From: Haemonchus contortus
Taxonomy: Eukaryota > Nematoda > Chromadorea > Rhabditida > Trichostrongylidae
NCBI GenBank assembly: GCA_000469685.2
Contig: LS997565.1
Location: forward strand, 51,344,501 to 51,408,500
DNA: 64,000 bases
Direction of reading: 5' to 3'
Both the position numbers and the translations under genes were made by a program. Within the stretch, counting starts at the first letter, position 1. The number at the start of each line of letters is the position of its first letter. Shown here piece after piece: positions 46,740 through 58,199 of this stretch. Under the pieces are notes generated by a model that saw nothing but the letters and a program-made list of their open reading frames with translations, made no database searches and was not told the DNA's origin.

Positions 46740-47186
46740 TACGAGCTTCACACACAGGACAACATTTTCGTCTACTGATACTCTATTTTCGACAGAAGAG
46801 CTGCCGCATATAATCGCGTCCTAGTAACTAGTCATCTGGGCGACTGGGACTCCTTAGTGAATATCAACAAAAAAAATGAAAACAAATTACACAAGTACAA
46901 CTACCTGGTTGAAAGAATGACCATACAAAGCATTAGCAAGACGGAGCCGTTTAGGCACGTAAAAACTAGGATAGGAAAATCGGAGGATTCACCGCACTGG
47001 TTCAACTAGATGGTGCTATAGTCACCACAGATTCAGAAAGGCTTGATTACAGCTTTCGAGCAAATTTATGTTAAGCGTAACGATTTGTTAGAAAATGAAA
47101 ATCTTGACTTGTATGGATCCTTACAGCAAATGGCTGACTCCTTGTATTATAGTTTCATAAGCATGAAGTTTACGCATTAAAGGAAA
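46740..47186 (+). pseudogene. Non-LTR retrotransposon linker fragment (CR1/Jockey-like)
   Basis: Reads NRVLVTSHLGDWDSLVNINK, then TEPFRHVKTRIGKSEDSPHW and DGAIVTTDSEK-like text in shifting frames. This matches the segment between endonuclease and RT in CR1/Jockey elements. It ends where the mariner at 47189 begins and may be the same copy as the RT at 48830. Confidence 0.5.
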
Positions 47187-47188
47187 TA

Positions 47189-48466
47189 TTAGGTTGTAAG
47201 GAAAGTTCTGACCGTTTCGTCAGCTATTTTTCAAAAAGTTATAACTCATTCCAAAAAGAACTTTTTTATTCGTAGTAAGCACCATTCGATTCTACACATG
47301 TTTGCCAACGTGATACGAAACCGTCTATTCCATTCTTATAAGAGTCCGGAGATCTGGATCCCAAAAACTCGAGAAAGGCAGCTTCCACGTCGCCTTGATT
47401 TTTGAATGCTCGTTCCTTTAAGGAGCTGTCCAGATGTTTGAATGAATGGTAGTAGTTGGTGACAGGTCTGGTGAGTAGGGTGGATGAAGGAGAGCTTCGA
47501 TTCGCAGCTCGTTCAGCTTCTGTAGGACAATTCGAGACACTGCGGTTGCGCATTGTCGTGTAAGAGCAGTAGACCGTGGTGGCTGACTAGTTCTGGCTGC
47601 ATTTGCCCCAGTTTCGTGTACTTCTTGTGAATTTGATCACAATATGACTGTGTGGTGATGCTTTGATCTGGAGGATGAAACGCGTAGTGGATTAATCCAT
47701 GGTTGGACCACCAAACTGTGATCTTTGTCTTCGTGACGAGTAAACTGATTTTGGAATTTTTTGGAGGCTCATCCACACCCACCCACTGAGCAGAACGCTC
47801 CCTGTTATCATTCAGGATCCATCTCTCATCACAAGTTTCAATACGATGGAGAAAATGCTCAGCATCATTTTTTATCAACAGCGAACTTGAAACCTCGAAG
47901 CGCTTCAGTTGTTGCTGCTCATGTCATCATGTGGCACCCACTTGTCAAGCTTCTTCGCCATTCCAAGCTGCTTGAAGTGGGCGTGACGACTGTGTGGGAG
48001 ACACCCATCTTCTTGGCAATCTCTCTCAAAGGTTGACGTCGATCTTCTTCGACTACTCTTAGCGAAACATCGTGATCAACTAACGATGGTCGACCAGCTC
48101 GCTCTTCGTCTTCCATTGACCCGTCTCCACTTCCGAACTTCTGAAATCAGCGACGAATTGTCCGCCCCGATGCAGCGCCTTCTCCCCATACAACGTTAAT
48201 GTTTGTGGCTACGTCCTTCGTAGTTCGACCAAGTTTGAACTCGTGAAGTCAAACCGCTCAAAAAGCAGTCTTATTCATCCTGCCAAAAAAAACCTGTTAA
48301 AAATTCCAAAACTTTACAGACTTTGGGGAAAGCGCTATGACAGAAAGGGCAACTAGTGACTTACCTAAGGAACACAACATGTCGATTAATCTGAATTGAC
48401 AGCCGCCAAAATTTGAATTCATATGGCGTGTACGCGGGGACGGCCAGAACTTTCCTTACAACCTAA
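47189..48466 (-). mobile_element. Nearly full-length mariner, two terminal repeats intact
   Basis: 1278 bp with ends TTAGGTTGTAAGGAAAGTTC in inverted orientation and TA on both sides (47187-47188, 48467-48468). Length and ends are those of a complete mariner. The transposase lies on the minus strand. The cecropia-type subfamily that includes the hookworm element bandit is a likely relative, judged from memory. Confidence 0.9.
47266..48290 (-). pseudogene. mariner transposase, three detectable breaks
   Basis: Collinear from the paired HTH region (EDEERAGRPSLVDHDVSLRV, REIAKKMGVSHTVV) through the WVPHD-like linker, ETCDERWILNDNR (first catalytic Asp), LLLHDNAQP (second) and PPYSPDLSPT (third; about 47460) to a C-terminus ending CVESNGAYYE. 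All three acidic residues of the D,D34D triad are still encoded. Breaks occur near 47990 (after SHTVVT), near 47880 and near 47450. The copy is recent compared with its neighbours but not intact. Confidence 0.85.
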
Positions 48467-48468
48467 TA

Positions 48469-48829
48469 TATTCGCTTATTGTAGCTTCGTTTTGATATAT
48501 ATATATATATGTATATATATATATTCAATTTAAATTTTTTCGCGCTGAAGTTCTTGGCAGATGAAGGCATGCATTAGTTGTATCTATTTCCAAAAAAGTT
48601 GTCTGTTAAAAAGTTAACTGTTAATGCCAACAATTATAGAACTGTGAGCATCTATTCAATTTCATGTCGGGTTTTGAGAAAATTCCGAAGAGTTTCCAAC
48701 TTCTCTCTTGCTTCAATTAATTTGGTTTCCTGAAGCAAGAGGAAAGTTGGGAAAATTCAATAATTAATTAATTAATTAATTTCATTTATACCTTTTAATT
48801 TAATTCTGAAGAGTGTTTTAGGAAAGCGT
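48469..48829. repeat. AT-rich spacer with (TA)n and (TTAA)n runs
   Basis: Holds TATATATATATATGTATATAT near 48500-48522 and a TTAATTAATTAATTAATT run near 48764-48782. No gene. Confidence 0.6.
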
Positions 48830-50560
48830 TCAGAGTGGAACAAGATATTGCCTAACAGTCAGCACTGTTTTCGTAGATATCGGTCCACACTTACTTTAAT
48901 TTCTCCACGGCATTTGACAGGGTCTCGCATAAGAAGTTGCTGACGAAGTTGAGACACATGGACGTACACAAAAGAATAATGGCAGGATCGGTATCATTCT
49001 TGAAGCAACGCACTTTTCAATTTCGTATCAATAAGACATACTCTGCTAATAGGTCAGCATGTGGTGGAGTTCTTCAGGGGAATGTTTTGTTTCGTTCTCT
49101 ATAATATTTACACATATAGCAGCGTTCAAAAGTCTTCGGTGAAATGGCTCTTCAGCCAGACCTTCCAGTCGTAACTCTTTCCTTCTGGATCTGATCATGC
49201 GAAAATCCTATATTTGGAGCGTGGTGTATTGTGAGTATTTACCACTATTAACCTGCAATCTTATCATGTTCCAGATATTCCAAAGAGCACGAACTCAAAA
49301 TCGACTGCGAATACAGATGATGGTCCTTCTAGTATCTCTTTTCTTTTTGTCACGTCTGAAGTGTACAAGCGGTAACGCCGTACACAATAGATGGGAAAAC
49401 GCACATAAAGTGCGAATCGGTGCAGACATCAACAACTCTAGTTGTAGCAAAAACTGCTACCGAAACGAAGGCTTGCTCTATCTGTGGATATTGCAGCTTC
49501 GCAGTGAAATAGTGTTGTGTAGGGTGAAATATGCTCTAGCTGAGCATATCCAAATTTCGCATGATTTGGTCTACTAAGAAAGAAGTTATGAACGAAAAAG
49601 CGTTGAAGCACTTCACCGAAGACTTCTGAGCGCTACTGTATGAGCTCCCAAGGCGGTCATACCGAAACATAAGCCGAAATAAAGATTTTTTATCAACCTC
49701 TCCGAGGGTTTGAAGATTCATCAATTAGTCTCCACCTCAGATGATTCGACTGAAATTCAAGAGGCAATCGACATTGTAAGTATTTGATATTAGTAGGGAT
49801 CTACTTTCCCCCCCCCCCCCTCTAGCCATAGCCATAGAAAGAATGTCTGTACTTCACATTGGTCCCAGTCACAATCCTTTCGACCACCACATCGATGGCA
49901 ACAGGCTCTGCATGAGGAGTGGAGCCAAGGACCTAAGGTTCATTGCTGACAGCAAATTGACTTTTTCTCAAGGCTGTTCGTCTGCACCGAATAAAGCAGA
50001 GCAACGGCTTCACTTACTCCTTAGGAGCCCGTTCAATAAGTATCCATATGTTTTACTGAGAGCTTACAAAAGTTATGTTTGTCTGATGCTGAAATACGGG
50101 ACTATTCACTTTCCACTTTCTAAAAGAAACATCGAAAACTTAAAGCTGTTTAGAACAGCTCCACTAGGAAGATATTGATCCGAGCCCTTAGGTTCAACTA
50201 CAAATCGATTCCGCGGGGCATCACTAGTTAGGAATAAAATGTAAGGATTGGACGCTCTCTTATATAGAGAGAAAATGATTTATGTGATCATCTTTTCAAA
50301 ATGCTCACCGACAAAGTCAGTGTGAATATCGGAGATTCTTTTACTATGCGACACACTATCACAAGAGAAGAGAAAAACAAGCTTTTCGTACCAGTACCTA
50401 GGACAAGTTAATGAGCCAGGTTCTTCACATCAAAGGCGTTCGCTGAATATCTCAGGCTATCTGAAAAACCTGCAGTGTCTCAAAGTTTAGTGCAATATAG
50501 AACATCATTATATCAAATAAGGACATTTTGGGACTCGGTCGGCGGTTAGGTTTCCTTACC
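48830..50560 (+). pseudogene. CR1/Jockey-like reverse transcriptase relic, split by a MITE
   Basis: Before the MITE: FNFSTAFDRVSHKKLLTKL (RT motif A region) and GVLQGNV (motif B) ending NI(F/Y)T. After it: ELPRRSY, a decayed catalytic region, then SVLHIGPSHNPFD, DLRFIADSKLTFSQGC, VLLRAYKSYVCLMLKYG and a C-terminal helix to about 50500. The order and motifs match CR1/Jockey-type RT. Stops and shifts throughout; a C run near 49810. Confidence 0.8.
49117..49638. mobile_element. Tc1-type MITE, 522 bp, nested in the RT relic
   Basis: Ends TAGCAGCGTTCAAAAGTC and AGACTTCTGAGCGCTACTG, bordered by TA (49115-49116, 49639-49640). It is the same family as 41010-41508. Removing it and one TA restores the RT reading across the junction (NI.TYELP). 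Confidence 0.85.
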
Positions 50561-50704
50561 TTGCTTTTGCTGCCTAATACGTTTTAAACACGCTTTTATC
50601 TGCTTTTATCTTTATTTTACTTTTCAAATACGCTGTGCTGGATCAAGCCCAAAATTGATCTTCTGTTCATTAGATTTCAACTTGTATTTTCTTTCCATGT
50701 ACCG

Positions 50705-53700
50705 AACCCATGCAAAAAATATGGCAGCGTTGGTTAGGACCGCCTGGAAGCGGCTGCCAGGGCTACGAAAGGCAGTCTGAAAGGGAACCGCCTAAGATGG
50801 CGATCTGCACTTTCGTTGCACGAACGTTTGCATCGGATGCATGCAACGTCGTTGTCTACGCACCAACGTCGAACTACGAAGAAGAAGCGCTAATAGGATT
50901 TCAAGGAACTCTACAGCGAGGGTTTTCCCAAGGTCACCGTCGGTGATTTCAATGCTGGGGTTGGCCCCAAGAGAGGGGCGTAAGAGCTCTACAGGGCTCA
51001 CAGAATGGAACAGGATGAGCAGGGTGGAAAGCTGATTTCGCAGTTCCAGCAGCCCTCTCACTTGCGATCTTGCGATGGACTTGGGAGTCACGGGGTGGAC
51101 AGACCCATCGTGAAATAAATAACATCATCATCAGTCGAAGGTTTTGCCCGACGTCGCTGTTGCTCCAAAGTTCCGCACGGATCAGACCATAGTCTCCTCC
51201 GAGTTAGATTCCGTTTTTCAGTGCGTTGAGGAAAGCTGTGAAATCAGGAAACGAAATCCCAAGACTGTTTTAAACTGGGATACTACCGGCTTGTCGAACA
51301 TCTTTAAAATAGCGCCATGAATTCAGAGTCTCAAGAATCTCAAGAAAGCCTGCATTTGCGAAGCTATGCACAGAAGCGATAAAGGAAGATATGAAAGAGA
51401 GAAGAACCGCAGCTTTGGCTCAAACCGCCGAGGCTAGGCAGAGAATTTGCAAACCCACTCTAACTTCGTCTCTTATAAGACCAAGATGACGTCCCTTCGT
51501 CGTCCTGACGGAATCATTACTGCATCGTGAAGGGCAGTGGAGAAGGCAGTCTACGACTTCTACTCTGAGCTTTTCGGTAGCCACCTCCACCTGCCTACCT
51601 ACCATTTTAGGGAAGACGGATATGTCCTTTCTCTCATCCAAAATTCGATATGCCATCACGTTGACGAGGAATTGTACGGCGCCCGGTCCTGCCATCGAAC
51701 CATGGAACCAGAACGTCTAAGGAGTCTTCCACCAGTTATCGCCAGAAATCTGACTAGGCTCTTCGGCGGTACCTGTCAGAATGCAAAGTGCCCACTTCGT
51801 GGAAAACAAGCAGGACCGCATTGCTGTAAAAGAAGGGAGATTCACATGACAATGGCAATTATCGCCAAATCTGCCAGCTGTCTGTAATTGATAAACCTTA
51901 AGTCGAGGATTGGCAGAATATTATTAGGTTGATGCATAATTATTGCGGATTTTTTCGCCCCTTTTTTCTCTCGATAGTATTTGAACATTGAGTTCGGGTT
52001 TTCTCTAGAAACGATCTACTTGATTTTCTCTACGGTGGCACAGTCATTCCGCGATCTCAGCAACTTTTCAGCGATCGAATAATCAGCCAGAGCTAACCAA
52101 GATGCAATATTCATCAAGCAGAAACTTTTATGGATTATCTCGTCAACAGTTCATCGAGAAAATGGCTAGAGAATAGAAGTTACGTCGATTTGGTTGACTT
52201 GATGGCCAATGTCAAGGCGTGGATCGCCCGTAAGGATCAAAACTTCTTCGCTTCTGGAATCCGATCAACTAATCAATGGGAAGCAGTGCTTGACGTAGAT
52301 GGTGAATAAGTTCCGGAGTTTTGAATATGTCATTGCTTAGTATTCCTATAGTTTCTTTGAGTAAATCTTTGCTGGAAAAAATCCGCAATAATTATGCATA
52401 AACCTAATATATAGAGGCAGGTAAAATGCGGGGGAAATAGAAAATATTAAAATAATCGTGTTTGACCGCCAGGAAATCATGTATACTTTCACTAGATCAC
52501 CTAATGAACGATTGCTGAAAAGTTACTGAGATCGCGGAATGACTGGGCCACCTGCCAATCTTTCTCGAAGTAATAAAGCCTAGTTTTGCGGATATGCGGA
52601 TGGTTTTTTGAGAATATTCTTGTAGAGAAAATCAAGAAGATCATTACTAGAAAGAACCCGAACTCAATATTCAAATTCTATCTAGAGAAAAAAAGCCGCG
52701 AAAAAATCCGCAATAATTATGCATCAACCTAATAGATGAAGGACAGATATGCGAGCAAGCAGGTTTTCGGAAAGAGTTAGGCACAATCGATCACATCCTC
52801 ATTCTTATAAGACTCATTGAAGTATCGCGAGAGTTCAGAATGCCGCTATGTCCTACGTTCACCTATTTCAAGAAAGCCCTTGATACCGTCGAGAAAAAAG
52901 CGGTAATTGAAGCCCTTGGCATTGAAGGCTCCTACTCAATATACTACATGTGTAATGATGCTTAGTGAGCTCTGCAACAACTTCACAAGCAGGATCTTGC
53001 CGTTCCGTAAGGAACTCATCATCAACGTGTACAGAGGGGTTCGACAGAACGATACCATCTCGCCTAAACCCGTCAGTGCCACTCTGGAGAACATTTGGGT
53101 CATATGGAATCGGAAGGCAAGGGAGTGAATGTTGATGGCAACTACTTAAATAATCTTTGCTTTGCAGATTACCTTGTGCCTTCAACACTGAACATCGAGC
53201 TAGTGGAACAAATGCTGGCTGAGTTCGACACGACAACACCTGTGGAAGGATGGACCTAATTACGACTAAAGCTAACAAAGATAATGTTCATGCGATTGGT
53301 GTTTGAAGCCCGCTTTATCAAGGACATCGAGGGAATAGTAACGAAGACAAAGAACATCCGGCTTTGCGCTCATCTTTTCGACACTGCCTTCCGTCCTTTC
53401 TGCTTCGACACACGTCTCAGAGACTTAGACAGGATTAGCATGCAGTTAGCGTCATTCAACGCGCTGGGGACGGACTATGCTCGGAATTCCCCTATACATG
53501 TAAGTGCAAAGAGAATCGAGAAAAGTTCCGAGCTCCTCAACGAGCGAAGATCAGGGATATGACTTTGCCAAGAAATCGAAAATCAGGTGGGCCGGGCACA
53601 TGATGATAGTGATGATCGTTGGATAGGACGTCTACGGACTGGATACCTCTGGACGACAAACGAACACCAGTACGGCCGCCGCGATGGTGAGACTTTTTCA

Positions 53701-53860
53701 CGGAAGCTCTGGATTGAAGGAACGTTTTGCCCCGTGTGTCTCGAGCGGGTAGGGTTCACTGAAGTACTCTGGCTTGCGACAGAGACGGAATGGACACGTC
53801 ACTGTCGCCCGCTCGAGAAAATCGATGACCAACGGAACGACAGGTGACACAGATGATTCC
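50705..53860 (+). mobile_element. RTE-type retrotransposon, nearly full span, split by a composite mariner
   Basis: Collinear plus-strand relics: 5' leader and endonuclease start (ICTFVARTFASDA near 50810) joined by deletion to VVYAPTSNYEEEALIGF; linker (AVYDFYSELFGSHLHLPTYH at 51537); RT start (EGQICEQAGFRKELGTIDHI after the insertion); SREFRMPLCPTF; LPFRKELIINVYRGVRQND near 53020; and C-terminus ending CRPLEKIDDQRNDR at 53847. The RTE tail follows. Several stops and an endonuclease deletion near 50845 make it inactive. Confidence 0.85.
51924..52734. mobile_element. Composite mariner derivative, copy 2
   Basis: 811 bp, same ends and same two-part plan as 33658-34569: a deleted mariner with its own right end at 52407, a TA, then a segment finishing in an inverted copy of the left end. 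It is bordered by TA (51922-51923, 52735-52736). The transposase C-terminal relic reads KWLENRSYVDLVDLMANVKA, then WIARKDQNFFASGIRSTNQW in one frame, better preserved than copy 1. A gap of about 69 bp in the left arm is specific to this copy. Confidence 0.85.
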
Positions 53861-54088
53861 TATTACTATCTCAGCTTGTGCCAAAAAACCCAAAACCACC
53901 AGACGGCACATTAGCTGCATAAGAGTCGAGCCCATCATCTTTCTGACTTCTTAACTTCATATACTGTTCAGCAGCGTACATTCAGAGGATCAATTCAACG
54001 TCCCCATTTCAGAGAGAGGCACTTTAGTTCAGAGAACATAAGAGCATAAGGCTAAACCTTAGCTGTCCTACAGTTAACATACATTTCG

Positions 54089-54809
54089 TTACTGAAGAAC
54101 CTCTTTCACAAAGCCGTACAGTTTTTGTAAGATTGTCATGAAGTCCCCGTCGGCTCGATCAGAAGCCCATATTCCATATTTCCATAGGTGCATTAGTCGC
54201 ACTCGATCTTTTCGAGGATAGTTTGATTCAAAGTACTGCTTTTTTACGCAGTGCTGGTAAGACGTCTCTATCAATGTCTCAGTAGTCTGAGTCTTGCCCA
54301 TTACCCGACAGACCTCATCTTCTTCAGAACGTGGTTTAAACAGAAAGCCTCTTGAAACTGGTTCTCCTCTAACTTTTGGACTTAAGCTCCGACAAAAAGC
54401 TTCCTGTGGGTGTGCAATCACAAATTGATTGTGTGCAACGGAAATAATGCTGGAAGATAGTTCGTCAATATTATTAGAGCCTCAACAAGTTAGGAAAACG
54501 CCCTCACCTAATGAGTTGTTTTCTAAGGGCTCCTATACACAACAAAAATGAAAAAAACGTATATCTACACATCCAATGCAAGATTTTTGCAGATTGCTAA
54601 AGTTCTTCGGCATCCACTATATCGAGTAGCACAATTTGTGAACCTTTCCGAATCTGTGGCAGCAATCGCCGTTATCGTCTTTGGTCTGTCGCGCTACAGA
54701 ATGAAAACCTTAACCCATCAAAATATTGAGGTTTGTTAGATATCAAGTTCACTTGGGTGTATGGTGCAGTTGAGTCGATATTGTCGCTCCGCAGTGAGAG
54801 CGACGAATG
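54089..54809 (-). CDS. 3' end of an unrecognised host gene (two exons)
   Basis: I do not recognise the protein. Exon 1 (54809-54715) follows a strong acceptor (CTCCATTTTGCAG) and reads LRSDNIDSTAPYTQVNLISN, then KPQYFDG, ending at donor GTTAAG. Exon 2 (54449-54089) follows CTATCTTCCAG and is open for 119 codons: AHNQFVIAHPQEAFCRSLSP, GFLFKPRSEEDEVCRVMGK, TSYQHCVKKQYFESNYPRKD, LMHLWKYGIWASDR, ending YGFVKEVLQ and TAA. Phases match (2 then 1). The tryptophan- and cysteine-rich, uninterrupted frame is the best-looking coding stretch in the window. Upstream exons would lie beyond 54812, beyond or under the mariner at 55446. Confidence 0.65.
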
Positions 54810-54812
54810 CTG

Positions 54813-55443
54813 CAAAATGGAGCAAAAGCATTGCGACGAGTAAGGAATGCAAGAATAAGAAAAGAAACTGTAAAATTATGCTATAATCGCACATTGTTCA
54901 AGCTGTGCGATCATAGCATAATTTTGAATCGATTACACGGAACCGATTCAACTGCCCATCTTCCAATTCGCAGCTGTGGAATTTCCCATTTCAATGAATT
55001 TTTAGTACTGTAGTTTCAAATAACTTATTCCAGATTCTCCTCACAACCCTTTTTTTGTCTTGTTTATGCCATGCCGTCGTTTATAGTATAGCAAAGGTTT
55101 GCCATTCATTTTCTAGCCCTACTATATGTATGCTGTACATAGTAGCGACAGAACTTATATGCAGTTTTTTTATTTACTGATTGAAACTCCAACCGGTTAT
55201 CAACAATCTTGCTGAAACCACTGTATTTCAAAAATAAGTATTATTCCTGAAAAAATCTCATAAAAGAATAAGGTTTATGTAAGGTGCACAAACACGCTTA
55301 AGTTAAGCGGATTCCCGATGGTAGCAAAATGCTCTCAATTGAGACAAGGTTCTCATAGTAAATTTTATAGCTGAGATTGAAATCGCTCCAGAATCCGGAA
55401 GAAAGCAGTTGGGGATTACCAAAGCAAAAACGTCAATTATTGT
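54813..55443. other. No supported feature
   Basis: AT-rich, probably intron or intergenic sequence of the minus-strand gene. A local inverted repeat (ATTATGCTATAATCGCACA / its inverse) lies at about 54874-54927. Confidence 0.4.
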
Positions 55444-55445
55444 TA

Positions 55446-56294
55446 CTGGGTTGTCCAGAAAATAATGCGACACTAACAACACAAATTTTTACATCTTTTT
55501 TATGCAATGAAAGGCAAGTTTTATCAGTGATATAGTCGCCGTTATTATCGATGACGATCATCCATTTCACTGGCAATTTGTCGATCCCACCTCTCCAGAA
55601 GTCAGCGGATTGCGTGCTTAAGAAGTTGCCCACCTACATTTTGAGTTGGTCCTGATTATCGAAAATCTTATCTCGTAAGTGCCGCTTCAAGGCTTGGAAC
55701 AAGTGATAGTCGAAAGGGGCTAGATCGGGGAAGTACGGTGGATGAGGTAGTACTTCCAACCTAGCTCCTTTATTTTCTGACGCGTCATCGTTGCCACTTG
55801 AAGGCGAGCGTTATCGTGCAGAAGATAGGTTTCCAGTCGTTTTGGATATTCATGGAGGATTGCATCGGCTACCTTCTGTAGCTGGTTAGAGTACGTCGTC
55901 GCCGTCACAAAGGTGCCTCTTTCCAGGAATTCGTAGTAGAACACCCCATCACGATTCCGTCCAGGACGTTCCTGTCCTTCGATAGAGATATCTCCAGACT
56001 GGAAGCGGTGATATCAGCGACTGACAGTGGAATGGTGTTCCACATCTTTCTTGAATGCAGCGCAGATGTTATTAGCTGCTTCCCTTGCAGAACGTCCTTG
56101 TAGGAATTCGTAATACACGATGGGTCGAAGGATACTCGGATTTGTAGGATCCATAACTGTTTTTGGTGTGGTAGGTGCGCAACACCCGCCAGGTGTGGTC
56201 CACCTTACCGTAGATCCAAATTGGGCACTATTCGCTTTCGAATAGCTAGCGATCCTCGAATTCCAAGTGTCACAGTATTTTTTGGACAACCCAG
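55446..56294 (-). mobile_element. Internally deleted mariner
   Basis: 849 bp with inverted ends CTGGGTTGTCCA and TA on both sides (55444-55445, 56295-56296). On the minus strand, the DNA-binding start (IVYYEFLQGRSAREAANNIC; SGDISIEGQERPGRNRDGV) is joined directly to VFYYEFLERGTFVTATTYSN, the part before the second catalytic residue. YLLHDNARLQVATMTRQKIK and a C-terminus GGIDKLPVKWMIVIDNNGDY follow. The region with the first catalytic Asp is deleted, so it is non-autonomous, and there are stops. Confidence 0.85.
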
Positions 56295-56296
56295 TA

Positions 56297-56780
56297 GTAG
56301 GTGTAGACCCACTTTCCACAGGGCGATGGTACTGTCCTCAAGTACCCACGCAAGCGGCCGTGGTTCCACGGCTACCAAATCCCTCCAGTGAAAACTCAAA
56401 CCTTTCTCTTCATGGCGCGCAGCTGCGCGCTATCGGGTGTGGCGAAGGCAACGCGAGTTTTGGATATCTTTTGTCACTACACCGTCTCAGCCTAAGGCTT
56501 TCAAAGAATGAAGATAAAATGTTCCATAGTGGGCGTAGGTTGCGCCGCCGCGGACAGAGCTAAATAAGAAATTCACAAAGTTGTTTAAAAACGTTCAGGA
56601 GTCCGGAGAAGAAGTCGATAGCGAATGACAAGGGAATAGAACCGAATGTTAACCGTAAGTAGTGTTTGCACCTTACTGGGCCTAGATGAACTTGAAATCA
56701 TTACAATCTCCTCAGCTTTTTTTCAGAAAGGTTGTGCAGCCCTGGAAAAAATATGTTGGCAAAGCAGAGACTGCTTTCAA
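56297..56780. other. No supported gene
   Basis: A plus-strand acceptor-like TTTTTTTCAG lies near 56720, but the frame after it enters the GC-rich palindrome. Confidence 0.35.
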
Positions 56781-56922
56781 GGCCGGAGGTGGTGCTAGCC
56801 ATGGGCGCCGCCAAGGACGGTACCGAGCGGATCGGGACCGGTCGACGCGGTGGCGTCGCGCCCAAGCCTTCAAAGATTGGGACCGTTCTCGGCGACGCCC
56901 ATGGCTTGCACCACCTCCGGCC
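56781..56922. repeat. GC-rich palindrome, 44-bp arms
   Basis: GGCCGGAGGTGGTGC.AGCCA (56781 onward) pairs with 56879-56922 with about six mismatches, enclosing a 54-bp GC-rich centre. The long open frames on both strands across it come from this GC richness. Confidence 0.8.
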
Positions 56923-57691
56923 GGCGTGCTCGCTCGCCTGCTAGCTGGCCGGCGGACAATGCAAGTTGCCAGAGATTCCAATCCAGCAACGACTGACAGG
57001 AAGACTTCATCAAATGTCTCAAGAGTTTCACGATATACGTATGCCTGCTTCACATTAATACAAACACATTACGAAGGTTCAAGATTTTAAGCTTGATTGG
57101 TGATTCCTACCTTACATGAACAGAAAGCCCTAGTTTTACATTTTCTGAGCTGCTGCCTAGCTTTTTCGCTCAATACTCAGACATGAAATGTAACTCATAG
57201 GTTTCCGAACACGACATACCTGTTTTTTTTTCAACAAATTTCATTTGAAGCGTGCAAGCTTTCGTGAGCAAACACCAAATCTTTGCACATTAGTTGATGA
57301 GGATGTTCTTATGTTGATGACTGACATCGCTTGTTGACAAAATGAGCTCAACACGGAACCCTAAATTCGTGGTTATTTCGACGTGCTTTAGCAATTAGTG
57401 TGCTTAGCGGAGTTTCACGAAAAGGAGCTGAAAATAGGGATGAATTTCAATTTCGAGAGTAGATACGCTGCAGATTCAAGCAAGTGACCAATTCTAGTAT
57501 AGGTGCTTACTAACATAGTAGATATAGCATAGTTCGAAAAAGATGATGCACTTCCAGGCTCTCCACTGAAATAATCCAAAGACACAGTTTAGGATAATTT
57601 TGCGGTATCCAGTTTAGATGAATAATGGGAGCGATGGTTAAGGATAGGAAACGTAGAGAAGAAAGCGCGAAAATCGATGCATATGGATGTA
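56923..57691. other. No supported gene
   Basis: The start contains GGCCGGCGGACAATGCAAG, related to motifs at 60108 and 63494. The remainder is AT-rich. Confidence 0.4.
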
Positions 57692-58199
57692 AAGTGCGTT
57701 TCATAAGTATAAGGTCACCCTCATATTGAGGGTTCACAGGACAAGCAGCCAAGCAGATAAGTTTCAAGCACTACTATCAAATTCACCACCCTGAATAACA
57801 CCCACTACCAACTTCCAGACCACTTCTACCATAGCATTTTTATAGATGATATATGGTTTTAGCATCGTTCCATAAGTATAAAATCACTTCAAAAATTGGA
57901 AAAAATTTTACCAGTAACATCGATAAAACAATTAGTATTCGATGGGACCTCCTTGTTCTCGCCCAATATCAAATGGCCTACATGGCATACTCAAAACAAG
58001 GTTTCGAAGTCCCTCGCAGGAGATTCCATTCTAAGATTCGATTACGCCTGCTTGGGCTCTTCTGTCGTCAGAAACTGACGATTGTTCGGATGATCTTTCT
58101 TACATTGCTGCCCGATGCCCATCAGATTCTACATCGGGTTAAGATCGGGGCTGCAAACTGACCATACCAAAACTTCGATATTTCGGGGATGCAATCAGT

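Noticed and set aside
54600..54697. Extra minus-strand exon (RDRPKTITAIAATDSE)
   Set aside because: Using it would leave a 16-bp intron before it or break the phase of the two well-supported exons.
56686..57090. A 134-codon arginine-rich protein
   Set aside because: It runs through the GC-rich palindrome and has an equally long frame on the other strand.
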